In this document: positions 17,531 through 26,029 of the stretch, one piece after another
Layout: every line of letters starts with the position of its first letter
Position numbering within the stretch: the stretch's first letter is position 1
Assembly: GCA_947258435.1 (NCBI GenBank)
Contig: CAMYID010000024.1
Span: 1 to 64,000, forward strand
DNA: 64,000 nucleotides
Direction: 5' to 3'
DNA from: an uncultured Alphaproteobacteria bacterium
GTDB lineage: Bacteria; Pseudomonadota; Alphaproteobacteria; UBA11222
Notes under the pieces: generated by a model
Seen by the model: the letters and a program-made list of their open reading frames with translations, nothing else
Databases searched by the model: none
What the model was told of the DNA's origin: nothing
Translations under genes and position numbers: made by a program

Positions 17531-19258
17531 TCATTTGTGCTGCATATGCCAGACCCCGTCCCAGTGATTTGGCAGTGTGCCGTGCCGCAACTGGTCGATC
17601 CGGGTCAGGAAGGTTCTGCTTGGTCCGTCATCGGGCATTATCTGCAGGCAGTTTGCGAACAGGGTTGCCGCTTCATCCCATGATTGCGTGCGATAAGCGG
17701 CCAGTGCGCGGCTAAACCGGTCAGCCAGTTCCAGCCTTTCGGGCGGACTGTCGGTGAGCGGTCCGAGCGGTTCGTAAATCGCGGTCGCTTCGGTTTTGCC
17801 TTTGACTGCCAGCAGATCGATCTCGCGAAAGTGAAACAGTGCCTGTGCCGCGTGGTATGTCTGCGCGCAGACAAGGATCTGCGTGCCGTAATTCTTATTG
17901 GCGCTTTCAAGGCGTGCGGCCAGATTTACCGTATCGCCCATTGCGGTGTAGTTCTTGTTGGTGTCTGAGCCGATATTGCCGATCACGACCGGACCTGTTG
18001 CAAGCCCTATCCGGCAGCGAAGTCGCGGGGGCTGTGCGCGCAACCCGGTAATTTCGGGAATATCCGCGGAAAAGGCGTCAAGCTCGGTCAGGTTGCGTAA
18101 CGCTGCATTGATAGCTGCAGGCGCCATATCCTTTTGCGCCACGAAAGGCGGCCCCCAATAGGCCATGATGGCATCGCCGATAAATTTGTCGATGATGCCG
18201 CCTTCATCGCGAATACCGCCCGACATTTTCGTGAAATAGGCATTCAGCAGGCGCACAAGCGCGGAGGCGGTCAGCATTTCGCCGATTCCGGTAAAACCGG
18301 ACAAATCCGAGAAATAGATCGTCATATCGCGACGTTCGCCTTCCATTGCCGAATGGTCGGACTGATCGATGATCTTGTCCACGATGCGCGGATCGATATA
18401 GCGGCCAAATGTGTCCTTGATTTCTTCCTTGGCGCGAATTTCACCCACCATATGGTTGAACCCCGCGGTCAGACGGCCGATCTCGTCACGGTTCTTGACC
18501 GACAGCTCCATACTCAGATCGCCTGCCTCGACATTCTCAAAACCGATCAGAAGCTGGCGGACCGGGCGCACAATACCGCGGGTGATGGCAAATGCGATCA
18601 GCAAGCCAAGTGCTGCGCCCGCAGCAGTCAGCGCCAAAGTCGACAGCCGTGCCTGATGTTCCTGCAGGGCGGTTCGGGTGGTGGCGTCACGGGCAAGTGC
18701 CACCGCCTCATCCCGGATTTCCGCCAGCTTTCGATCAAACTGGGCTTCTTCGGCTTCCAGAACGACAATCAGCTCCGCGGCAATATCGGCGCGGTTTTCG
18801 GATTCCAGTGTCAGGATCCGTTCGGCCAGCACGGTCATATCCTGATATTCCAGGGCAAGATCGGCAAAGCGCCGGTCGAACAGGCGCAGTGGCAGCGCCT
18901 CCTCATAATGATCGTCATCGCGCAGAAAGCGGGCAATCTGCGCCCTGATATCGGCGATTTCAGATCGTACCCGGGGCGTATATGCCTGCCATTGCGCCAG
19001 ATAGTCTGCTGTTCTCGAAGCGGAAAAGTCGCTTCTTTCCTGACTGCGCAGCAGGCGTGTGAAGATAATCTCCTGTTCAAGCGCGGCCGCGTCAATGGCG
19101 GCGACCTTGCCGACAAGCGGAATCAGACTGTCAGCGGTGACCGCCAGCCGGTCTTCAATTCTGTCGACCGTGATGACCGAATAGATCGACAGGCCGATCA
19201 TCAATGCGACCAGCATCACCGCGACACCGAGAATTTTTGCACCGATTGTGAAATGCAT
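17531..19258 (-). CDS. Membrane-bound class III adenylate cyclase with HAMP domain
   Basis: 575 residues from the ATG at 19258, preceded by a G-rich RBS. A first membrane helix (~8-30), a periplasmic helical sensor domain (~31-220), a second helix (LTAAGAALGLLIAFAI, ~223-245), a HAMP domain (PVRQLL...AGDLSMELSVKNRDEIG) and a C-terminal catalytic domain. The metal site is seen in YFSDLSGFT and FIGDAIMAYWG. The purine-selecting Lys (IIDKFIGD) and Asp (MGDTVNL), plus the Asn/Arg of VNLAARLE, are those of adenylate rather than guanylate cyclases. A small tail of ~90 residues (DRFSRALAAYRTQSWDEAA) looks TPR-like. It probably makes cAMP in response to a periplasmic or membrane signal. Confidence 0.9.
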   Translation of the reverse strand: MHFTIGAKILGVAVMLVALMIGLSIYSVITVDRIEDRLAVTADSLIPLVGKVAAIDAAALEQEIIFTRLLRSQERSDFSASRTADYLAQWQAYTPRVRSEIADIRAQIARFLRDDDHYEEALPLRLFDRRFADLALEYQDMTVLAERILTLESENRADIAAELIVVLEAEEAQFDRKLAEIRDEAVALARDATTRTALQEHQARLSTLALTAAGAALGLLIAFAITRGIVRPVRQLLIGFENVEAGDLSMELSVKNRDEIGRLTAGFNHMVGEIRAKEEIKDTFGRYIDPRIVDKIIDQSDHSAMEGERRDMTIYFSDLSGFTGIGEMLTASALVRLLNAYFTKMSGGIRDEGGIIDKFIGDAIMAYWGPPFVAQKDMAPAAINAALRNLTELDAFSADIPEITGLRAQPPRLRCRIGLATGPVVIGNIGSDTNKNYTAMGDTVNLAARLESANKNYGTQILVCAQTYHAAQALFHFREIDLLAVKGKTEATAIYEPLGPLTDSPPERLELADRFSRALAAYRTQSWDEAATLFANCLQIMPDDGPSRTFLTRIDQLRHGTLPNHWDGVWHMQHK

Positions 19259-19477
19259 GGTCCCCAAACCCCCGATTTTATTATGCGCAGAGATTGCCTT
19301 TGGGCGTCTGGCCGGTACAGCATATAGTGGCACTGTTTGGCATGCCAGTACCGTGCGGTGTTGTCGACAGGTGCAAATTTTCGCCGGGGCTAGCCAAAAG
19401 TCCCGTCTCAGCCTATAACCCGGCTTCGCGAAATCTAGAGAAAATGGGGCGCACTGCCCCTGTGGTCAGGTGTAATC

Positions 19478-20842
19478 ATGACGGAAAAATGGACCCCCCA
19501 AAGTTGGCGCAACAAGCCAATCGTGCAGGTGCCGAGCTATCCCGACCAAGAGGGACTGGAACAGGCGGAGGCGCAACTGCGTACCTATCCGCCGCTGGTA
19601 TTTGCGGGGGAGGCGCGCAATCTGAAGCAGGAACTTGCGGCAGTGGCGCGGGGCGAGGCTTTTCTGTTGCAAGGCGGCGATTGTGCGGAGAGCTTTGCCG
19701 AGTTCAAGCCCGATAATATCCGCGATACGTTCCGCGTCTTGCTGCAAATGGCTGTTGTGCTGACCTATGGTGCGAAATGCCCGGTTGTGAAGGTTGGCCG
19801 TATGGCAGGACAGTTTGCCAAGCCGCGTTCAGCCGACACGGAAACGATCGAAGGCGTTGAGCTGCCAAGCTATCGCGGCGACATCATCAATGGCATGGAT
19901 TTCCAGTCGAACTCTCGCGTGCCCGATCCCGCCCGCATGGTGCAGGCTTACGGCCAGGCGGCATCGACACTGAACCTGCTGCGCGCCTTTGCAAGTGGCG
20001 GTTACGCGGACTTGCATCATGTGCATAGCTGGAATCTGGGCTTTGTTTCCGATAGCCCGCAAGGCGAACGGTATCAGCATATCGCGGAACAGATTTCAGA
20101 GGCACTCGACTTCATGGAAGCATGTGGCGTCGGACCTGCGAGTGTGGGCCGTTTGCGCACAGTCAATTTCTATACAAGCCACGAGGCCCTGCTGCTTGCC
20201 TATGAGGAGGCGCTGACGCGGATCGATTCAACTTCGGGCGAATGGTACGATACCTCGGCGCATATGCTGTGGATCGGCGACCGGACACGCCAGCCAGAAA
20301 ATGCGCATCTGGAATTCTGCCGTGGCGTGAAAAACCCGATCGGCATCAAGTGTGGGCCAAGCCTGGCCCCTGACGAGCTGCTGCGCCTGATCGACATTCT
20401 CAATCCGGAAGATGAAGCCGGCCGGCTTACCCTGATTTGCCGGTTTGGCGCGGATAATGTCGACAAGCATCTGCCGCAGCTTATTCGCGCTGTCGAACGC
20501 GAAGGCCGCAAGGTGGTCTGGTCGTGCGATCCGATGCATGGCAATACGGTCAAAGCCGAAGGCGGCTACAAAACGCGGCCCTTCGACCGTATTCTGGCTG
20601 AGGTGCGTCAGTTTTTCGCCGTGCATCAGGCGGAAGGCACCTATGCGGGCGGTGTGCATTTCGAAATGACGGGCCAGAATGTTACCGAATGTATCGGCGG
20701 TGCGCAGGCCATTACAGAGGCGGATCTGTCGGATCGCTACCACACCCATTGCGACCCGCGACTGAATGCAAGCCAGGCGCTTGAACTTGCCTTCCTGATT
20801 GCCGAGGGGCTGAAGGAAGAAAGGAAGCGCGTCGCGGCCTGA
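19478..20842 (+). CDS. aroG: Class II 3-deoxy-7-phosphoheptulonate (DAHP) synthase
   Basis: 454 residues, the plant-like/class II form. Diagnostic segments are [70 protein letters not shown] and [15 protein letters not shown]. It condenses PEP with erythrose 4-phosphate, the entry step of the shikimate pathway, in the cytoplasm. AGGTG precedes the ATG. It lies 26 bp before the secretion operon on the same strand, so gspG onwards could be read through from its promoter. Confidence 0.97.
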   Translation: MTEKWTPQSWRNKPIVQVPSYPDQEGLEQAEAQLRTYPPLVFAGEARNLKQELAAVARGEAFLLQGGDCAESFAEFKPDNIRDTFRVLLQMAVVLTYGAKCPVVKVGRMAGQFAKPRSADTETIEGVELPSYRGDIINGMDFQSNSRVPDPARMVQAYGQAASTLNLLRAFASGGYADLHHVHSWNLGFVSDSPQGERYQHIAEQISEALDFMEACGVGPASVGRLRTVNFYTSHEALLLAYEEALTRIDSTSGEWYDTSAHMLWIGDRTRQPENAHLEFCRGVKNPIGIKCGPSLAPDELLRLIDILNPEDEAGRLTLICRFGADNVDKHLPQLIRAVEREGRKVVWSCDPMHGNTVKAEGGYKTRPFDRILAEVRQFFAVHQAEGTYAGGVHFEMTGQNVTECIGGAQAITEADLSDRYHTHCDPRLNASQALELAFLIAEGLKEERKRVAA

Positions 20843-20868
20843 TGGTCTGATCCGGAGGCGGATTAAAG

Positions 20869-21348
20869 GTGATACCGGCACGACGGCAACAGAAGCGAAC
20901 GAGTGATACGCACCAGCTTTGCAAGCGGCCGCGACGTCATGCAGGCGGGTTTACGCTTGTCGAGCTGCTCGTGGTGCTTGTTGTGCTGGGGCTTCTTATC
21001 GGGATTGTGGGGCCGCGTGCTGTCGGATATCTGAGCGGTGCCCGTGCGGATACCGCGCGGATACAGCTTGAAACCTTTATTACCGCGCTGGAACTTTACC
21101 GGTTGGATATGGGACGTTATCCCAGTTCAGATGAGGGCTTGTCCGCGCTTGTCGCTGCACCGCAATCGGCCGCCAAACGCTGGCGCGGCCCCTATCTCAG
21201 TAGGCGGACGGTTCCCCTTGATCCGTGGGATAACCCTTATATCTACCGCGCGCCCGCACCTGATGGCGGACCGTTTCAGCTTGCCTCGCTTGGTGCGGAT
21301 ACGCGCGAAGGAGGAGAGGGGGATGATGCGGATATTATCGCGCCCTGA
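20869..21348 (+). CDS. gspG: Type II secretion major pseudopilin GspG
   Basis: 159 residues from a GTG preceded by GGAGGCG. A basic leader ends at the prepilin peptidase site G^FTLVELLVVLVVLGLL, followed by the GspG C-terminal pattern: YRLDMGRYPSSDEGLSALV, WRGPYL, PLDPWDNPYIYRAP and a late D/G-rich Ca-binding-like loop (GEGDDADI). GspG builds the pseudopilus that pushes folded periplasmic proteins through the secretin. The leader is unusually long (~27 residues). The 3' end overlaps gspH. Confidence 0.95.
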   Translation: MIPARRQQKRTSDTHQLCKRPRRHAGGFTLVELLVVLVVLGLLIGIVGPRAVGYLSGARADTARIQLETFITALELYRLDMGRYPSSDEGLSALVAAPQSAAKRWRGPYLSRRTVPLDPWDNPYIYRAPAPDGGPFQLASLGADTREGGEGDDADIIAP

Positions 21349-21787
21349 CCATACCGAACGCCGCAGCCGCTTCGCGCAGGGCGGTTTTACACTGATTGAA
21401 TTGCTGATCGTGATGAGCCTGATTGCGGTCGTTTACGCGCTTGCGCTTCCCTCTCTTGCACGGCTGACCACGGACGGGCAGCTTGATCGCGCGACGAACA
21501 GGCTGCATGCCGAACTGCGTGCTGCCCGGGCGCAGGCTTTGCTGGAAGGGCGGGCGGTTGCGCTGGATGTGGCCGCTGGCATGGCTGGGTCCGATATCTC
21601 TGTCATTGTCAAACAGCTGCCGGCCGGGGTGGCAGGCGCGCGCGCAGAAATTGCCAAAGATCAGCAGGTGACTTTTTTCCCCGATGGCAGCGCGACCGGC
21701 AGGCAGATCATCATGTCGGCAGATGGCAGCCAGCGGCGGCTGGATCTGGATTGGCTTACCGGCAAGGTGTCCCTTGCGACACAATAG
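21323..21787 (+). CDS. gspH: Type II secretion minor pseudopilin GspH
   Basis: 154 residues. The start ATG at 21323 lies inside gspG (26-bp overlap) right after GAGGAGAGGG; the frame is open far upstream, but that part is a shadow of gspG. Prepilin motif G^FTLIELLIVMSLIAV, then ALPSLARL, RLHAELRAARAQALLEGR and a Gly-rich domain ending FFPDGSATG and LDWLTGKVSL, typical of GspH/FimT. Confidence 0.9.
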   Translation: MMRILSRPDHTERRSRFAQGGFTLIELLIVMSLIAVVYALALPSLARLTTDGQLDRATNRLHAELRAARAQALLEGRAVALDVAAGMAGSDISVIVKQLPAGVAGARAEIAKDQQVTFFPDGSATGRQIIMSADGSQRRLDLDWLTGKVSLATQ

Positions 21788-22211
21788 TCGCCAAGCCGTC
21801 AGGGCGCATGGCCTCGGGCGGTCCGAATCTGTTGCGCAGGCGGGGTTAAGCTTGCTTGAGGTGGTTGTGGCGCTGGCAATTCTGTCATTCGGTATGAGTG
21901 CACTGGCTGGCGGTATTGTCGCCGGGCTGCGCGGTGCTGATCGCGCGGCGGAGGCGGAATATGCGTTGCTTGTGGCGCAGTCATTGATGGCTGAGGGCAA
22001 GGTGCGTGCTGCGCAACTGCCGGCGGAAACGGGGGAGACACTACCGAACGGTTATCGCTGGCGGCGCAGTATCGGCGATTTTCCGGTCGACGCCACCGCT
22101 TCCGGGTACCGGCTGGCCCGCATCACGGTGGCGGTCAGCCCGCCAGGCGGTGGTGCGCCGGTTGAGCTGACAACGCTTGCACTGCAGCCGGTTGCGGGGT
22201 CTGACAAATGA
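21774..22211 (+). CDS. gspI: Type II secretion minor pseudopilin GspI
   Basis: 145 residues if it starts at the TTG at 21774, which follows AAGGTG and overlaps gspH by 14 bp; no ATG or GTG gives a proper leader. Leader MRHNSRQAVRAHGLGRSES..., cleavage site G^LSLLEVVVALAILSFG, then ALLVAQSLMAEGKVRA and the terminal strand pattern of GspI. The start codon is the least certain point. Confidence 0.85.
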   Translation: MRHNSRQAVRAHGLGRSESVAQAGLSLLEVVVALAILSFGMSALAGGIVAGLRGADRAAEAEYALLVAQSLMAEGKVRAAQLPAETGETLPNGYRWRRSIGDFPVDATASGYRLARITVAVSPPGGGAPVELTTLALQPVAGSDK

Positions 22212-22810
22212 TGGCCCGCAGCGGCAGCCGGAGCCGGCAGGGTGGCTTCACCTTGCTTGAGATGATGGTGGCACTGACGATTCTGGGTATGATGACGGTC
22301 CTGATTGTCGCCTTGCTGCCGGCTGGTATTACAGGTGCCGCCCGTGTTTCTGACATCAGCGAAGGGGTCGGCCAGATCCGCGATGTTCAGCAATTGCTGC
22401 GCCGGCAGTTGACGACCATGCCGCCTCTTACCCGACGGGATGTGCATGAGGACCGGTTGCTGTTCAGCGGGCGGGAACAGGTGCTGCGCTTTCCTGCTTA
22501 CCCGCTGTCCGGCCAGGGGGGGCTTGCGCCTGTTCTCATCACATTGCGTTTGCAGGCGCGGGAAAGCCGGACTGCGCTTCTTTATCTTCAGGGGCGCGAG
22601 GAGCGGGAGCTGATGTCAAACATCAATGACGGGCAATTCAGCTATTACGGTGTCTTGTCCCCCGAGGTTGCGCCGCGCTGGCATCGTGCCTGGACCAGTT
22701 CAGAGCGTCTGCCGCAACTTGTCCGGTTAACGCTGCAGCCGGCCGATGAGCGGCAATTCTGGCCGGCGCTGATTATCGCACCGGCCACGCAACCCCCGCC
22801 TTTTGGCTGA
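22208..22810 (+). CDS. gspJ: Type II secretion minor pseudopilin GspJ
   Basis: 200 residues; ATG overlaps the gspI stop by four bases (ATGA). Short leader with cleavage site G^FTLLEMMVALTILGMM, followed by VSDISEGVGQIRDVQQLLRRQL and a beta-rich domain. GspJ is one of the tip pseudopilins (I-J-K complex). Size and order fit the family. Confidence 0.88.
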   Translation: MMARSGSRSRQGGFTLLEMMVALTILGMMTVLIVALLPAGITGAARVSDISEGVGQIRDVQQLLRRQLTTMPPLTRRDVHEDRLLFSGREQVLRFPAYPLSGQGGLAPVLITLRLQARESRTALLYLQGREERELMSNINDGQFSYYGVLSPEVAPRWHRAWTSSERLPQLVRLTLQPADERQFWPALIIAPATQPPPFG

Positions 22811-22822
22811 CCCTGCGATCGG

Positions 22823-23692
22823 ATGACGGCTGGCAAGATGACCGGACAGCAAGATACAGAAAAGCACGCCTACTGCCACGATGCCACGATGAACGGGCAA
22901 CGGGGTGTTGCCTTGCTGCTTGTGATCTGGGCGATTATTTTGCTGGGCGGGCTTGTCGGGGGGCTGCTTGCGACAGGCAGCGGCGAAGTGCGGCTGGCGC
23001 GCAATCTGATCGCTATTGAAAAAGCACAAAATCTTGCGGATGCCGGGATCAATCGCGCCATTTTACTATTGCTGTCGAGCGACGATCTGGCAGAAATCGA
23101 ACTTGGCGATGCAACCGGATTCGGGCTTCGTTTTGATGACGCGGCTGAAATAACGGTGACGATCCGCGATTCATGCGGCCAGATCGATCTGAACTGGGCA
23201 CCAGAACCGCTTCTGTCGGCATATGCGCTGGCAGCGGGGCTCTCACCCGCATCGGCGCGGCAGTTTTCCGCGGCTGTTATCGCCGGTCGCGGGGCGGCTG
23301 ATGCGGCATCGGGTGATGCGACCGCAAACAGCTTCAGCCCGCCATCCGCAAGGCCGCCGGTTGCGGCTTCCGGCGGCATTCCCGCGGCGCCCTGGCAGAC
23401 AAGGCGTGATATTGCCCGGCTCGCCGGGATCAACCGCCAGGAGCTTGCGGCATTGCTGCCGGGCTTAACGGTAAATTGTCGCGAGCAGGGGGCGGATCCG
23501 GAATTTGCAGGGGCCGCGGTAAGCCGGGCGATCGCGCTGACCGGACTTTCAGGGCGGTCGCATCGGCTGGCCTATGATATAACGGCGGAGGTCAAACTAC
23601 CTGACGGCGCGACGGCGGCGACAGAGGCAGCGTTGTGGCTTACCCGTGACAGTCGTCAGCCATATCGCATTGTGCATTGGTACAGGCGCTGA
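22823..23692 (+). CDS. gspK: Type II secretion tip pseudopilin GspK
   Basis: 289 residues (or ~267 from a later ATG at 22889). The hydrophobic helix GVALLLVIWAIILLGGLVGG lacks the usual Glu5, a hallmark of GspK. The globular part contains LADAGINRAILLL, CGQIDLNWAPEPLL and a helix-hairpin region RDIARLAGINRQELAALLPGL, as in GspK/ComEA-like folds. Confidence 0.9.
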   Translation: MTAGKMTGQQDTEKHAYCHDATMNGQRGVALLLVIWAIILLGGLVGGLLATGSGEVRLARNLIAIEKAQNLADAGINRAILLLLSSDDLAEIELGDATGFGLRFDDAAEITVTIRDSCGQIDLNWAPEPLLSAYALAAGLSPASARQFSAAVIAGRGAADAASGDATANSFSPPSARPPVAASGGIPAAPWQTRRDIARLAGINRQELAALLPGLTVNCREQGADPEFAGAAVSRAIALTGLSGRSHRLAYDITAEVKLPDGATAATEAALWLTRDSRQPYRIVHWYRR

Positions 23693-23799
23693 CGCGGCGC
23701 TCATTTTGTTGTTTGTTTGCCGTTGGCTGGTGCGATGAAACTGTCATAGTCCGATGCCGGGTGGTAGCGTCGATTCAAGAGTGTGAATAGCGGGGACTG

Positions 23800-24921
23800 A
23801 TGTCCGAGGCAATTGATCAGGAAACAAAAGCCGAAGCTGCGGAAGGCGAAACCGTCGCCAAAGACGGCTTCGTCGGTCAGTTCTTGCGCTGGTGGGGGCA
23901 GACCCTGCGCGCCATGTTGCCCCACAATGTCGCGGTTTGGCTTGGTCTGACGCGGGACACAATTCTTGTTATCCCGGAAAAGGAAGGCTTCCGGCTGCAA
24001 CTTGCGCGCGGCAAGCAGATAACGACCATCGGATCGCTCAGTAAGTCATCGCCCGAAACCGCCAATCAGAAATTGCTGACCCTGGTCACAGATCAGCTCG
24101 ATCAGGGGGCTGAAACTGTCTTGTCGCTGCCTGCCGATATGGGGTTGCAGCGCCTGGGCGAAATTGATGCCGTCAGTTTGAAAAAAGGGCGCCGCGCCTT
24201 TGACGACGAGATAGAGCGACAGACCCCGTTTGCGCCCGATAAGGTGGATTTCGGTTATGCGATAACGGGTACAGTGGATGGGCGTGGCAAGGTGCCTGTG
24301 GCCTTTACCGTGATTCCCCGCGCTGCGGTGGAGGAAGTTCTGGCCGCCGCGGCCTGGTTCGATATTCACCCTGACCGGGTATCTGTCGGCAGTGGGCCGA
24401 AGGGCGGCGACATTGTCCGCACGATCCGTGTGCCGGAGGGCGGTGCATCGCCCTGGCTGAAATTTGCGGTCTGCCTGCTTGCGGTTCTGGCGCTTGGCTC
24501 ACCGCTGCTGCGTAATTATGTCGAGACATCTGACAATCGTGATACGGCCGCGAAATTGCGGCTGCAATTGGGGCCGGGCGGATTACAGAAAGCCGCTGGT
24601 CGCGCGTCGCAGAACCAGTTTGCTCCCCTGATTGCACAACGCAATGCCCGACCGCCGGTGGTCGCCGTGCTGGAGGCGGTAACACGGGCACTCCCCGATA
24701 CGGCGTATCTCGTGCAGTTGCAGCTTGAGGGCGATCAGTTACAGGTGCAGGGGGTGGCGCGGTCGGCCTCTGACCTGATCGCGCCGCTTGAGGCTTTGCC
24801 CATGGTTGTCTCGGCCGCCTTCGCGGCACCGGTGCTGCGCGATCCGGCAACCCGTAACGAGCAGTTCCAGCTTGCCATCGCGCTTGCGCCCGGCGGCCCT
24901 TCGAATGGGGAGGGAGAATGA
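23800..24921 (+). CDS. gspL: Type II secretion inner-membrane protein GspL (PilM/PilN-like)
   Basis: 373 residues. A cytoplasmic actin-like region (VLSLPADMGLQRLGEID, FDDEIERQTPFAPDKVDFGY), one membrane helix (LKFAVCLLAVLALGSPLL, ~216-236) and a periplasmic PilN-like ferredoxin fold (VVAVLEAVTRALPDTAYLVQLQLEGDQL given here in part: ALPDTAYLVQLQLEGDQLQV). Links the ATPase to the pseudopilus. The 107-bp gap after gspK is the largest in the cluster. Its 3' end overlaps gspM by four bases. Confidence 0.8.
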   Translation: MSEAIDQETKAEAAEGETVAKDGFVGQFLRWWGQTLRAMLPHNVAVWLGLTRDTILVIPEKEGFRLQLARGKQITTIGSLSKSSPETANQKLLTLVTDQLDQGAETVLSLPADMGLQRLGEIDAVSLKKGRRAFDDEIERQTPFAPDKVDFGYAITGTVDGRGKVPVAFTVIPRAAVEEVLAAAAWFDIHPDRVSVGSGPKGGDIVRTIRVPEGGASPWLKFAVCLLAVLALGSPLLRNYVETSDNRDTAAKLRLQLGPGGLQKAAGRASQNQFAPLIAQRNARPPVVAVLEAVTRALPDTAYLVQLQLEGDQLQVQGVARSASDLIAPLEALPMVVSAAFAAPVLRDPATRNEQFQLAIALAPGGPSNGEGE

Positions 24922-25496
24922 TGCGGGAATTGGATAATCCCTCTATGCGCGACCGGGTTCTGGCGGTAGCGGCGCTTCTGGTAGCGCTTCTTCTGGTCTG
25001 GTTCGGCCTTGTCTGGCCTTATCTGGCTTTGCTGCAAAGCTCGCAAGAACAGTTGACCCAATCACAGCAACAGCGGGAGCTGTTCACACGCTATAGCGCA
25101 GAAATCGGGCAGCCCGACAAGGACGCGGCGCAGACCGGTATGTTGCGTGACCTGCTGCTTTTGCCCGGATCCAGTGTTGCCAATTCCCAGGCCGGATTGC
25201 AGCAGCTTGTGGATGATCTCGCCGGTGGGAGCGGTGTCAGTCTGTTGAGCTTCGAGCCCCTGTCGACGGAGGCTGCAGATGACGGCTTTGCCCGTATTGG
25301 CGGGCGCATACGCGCAACCGCCGATCTGGCCGGGCTACAGCAGTTTCTGCATGGGCTTGAAAGTCATCGCCCTGCCTTGCTGCTTGATCGCCTTTATATT
25401 CGCGCCCGTGCCCCCCAGGGGCAGGAAAGCAAGGGGCTTGATATACAGCTTGATATTTTCGGCTTTCAGGATCCGGGCGGGGCGGCAGCGTCATGA
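24918..25496 (+). CDS. gspM: Type II secretion inner-membrane protein GspM
   Basis: 192 residues. One N-terminal membrane helix (VLAVAALLVALLLVWFGLVW), a coiled segment (QSSQEQLTQSQQQRELF) and a small periplasmic fold (LQQLVDDLAGGSGVSLLSFE). ATGATG start overlaps the gspL stop. Called by position and topology rather than by a strong motif. Confidence 0.75.
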   Translation: MMRELDNPSMRDRVLAVAALLVALLLVWFGLVWPYLALLQSSQEQLTQSQQQRELFTRYSAEIGQPDKDAAQTGMLRDLLLLPGSSVANSQAGLQQLVDDLAGGSGVSLLSFEPLSTEAADDGFARIGGRIRATADLAGLQQFLHGLESHRPALLLDRLYIRARAPQGQESKGLDIQLDIFGFQDPGGAAAS

Positions 25497-25990
25497 GGGT
25501 CCGCGCCGCGCCATTAATCTTGCTATGTCTGCTTTTTGCGCTGATCGCAGTGTTTCCGTGGGGTTATGCGGTTGGTGTCAGGCTATATGAGCGAATCCAG
25601 CCTGAAGCAGCGGGTATGGGCGAGGTGCCTGAAACGCGCCAGCAAGTGCCGACATTGCTGATGCCCGCACGATTGCAGGACTATCCGCAGACATTGTCGC
25701 GGCCTTTATTTGTCGCTTCGCGACGGCCTGCAAGCGGTGCCGGTGCCCCCCCGGTCGCAGCACAGCCAGGGCAAAGACTGCTGTTGGACCGGTATCCGGT
25801 GCTTGGCGTCGTGGTGGCGGGTGAGCGTCGCATTATCTTGATCCGTACGGGGCGGAGTGACAAAGTGGAACGTCTTCAGCAGGGGGATGTGCTGGATGGC
25901 TGGTCGATTAGTCAAATCGCGCCTGGGCAAATCACTTTGGAAAAAGCCGGCGCGGAGGAAATATTTCTGCTCCATGATAAGCGGGAATAG
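25493..25990 (+). CDS. Type II secretion GspN/GspC-like inner-membrane protein
   Basis: 165 residues; start overlaps the gspM stop (ATGA). One membrane helix (ILLCLLFALIAVFPWGYAV), a Pro-rich linker, then a homology-region-like domain: YPVLGVVVAGERRIILIRT, QGDVLDGWSISQIAPGQITL. This is the pattern of the GspC HR domain that contacts the secretin. It lacks a PDZ domain, so it is a short GspC/GspN form. It immediately precedes gspD, the usual partner. Confidence 0.7.
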   Translation: MRVRAAPLILLCLLFALIAVFPWGYAVGVRLYERIQPEAAGMGEVPETRQQVPTLLMPARLQDYPQTLSRPLFVASRRPASGAGAPPVAAQPGQRLLLDRYPVLGVVVAGERRIILIRTGRSDKVERLQQGDVLDGWSISQIAPGQITLEKAGAEEIFLLHDKRE

Positions 25991-26029
25991 CGGAGTGGCA
26001 CGGAGTTGCGGGAAAAAAAGGGGTTTGTT

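Noticed and set aside
18134..19327. Plus-strand open frame of about 397 codons opposite the adenylate cyclase
   Set aside because: Antisense to a gene with full cyclase and HAMP motifs; no RBS or family.
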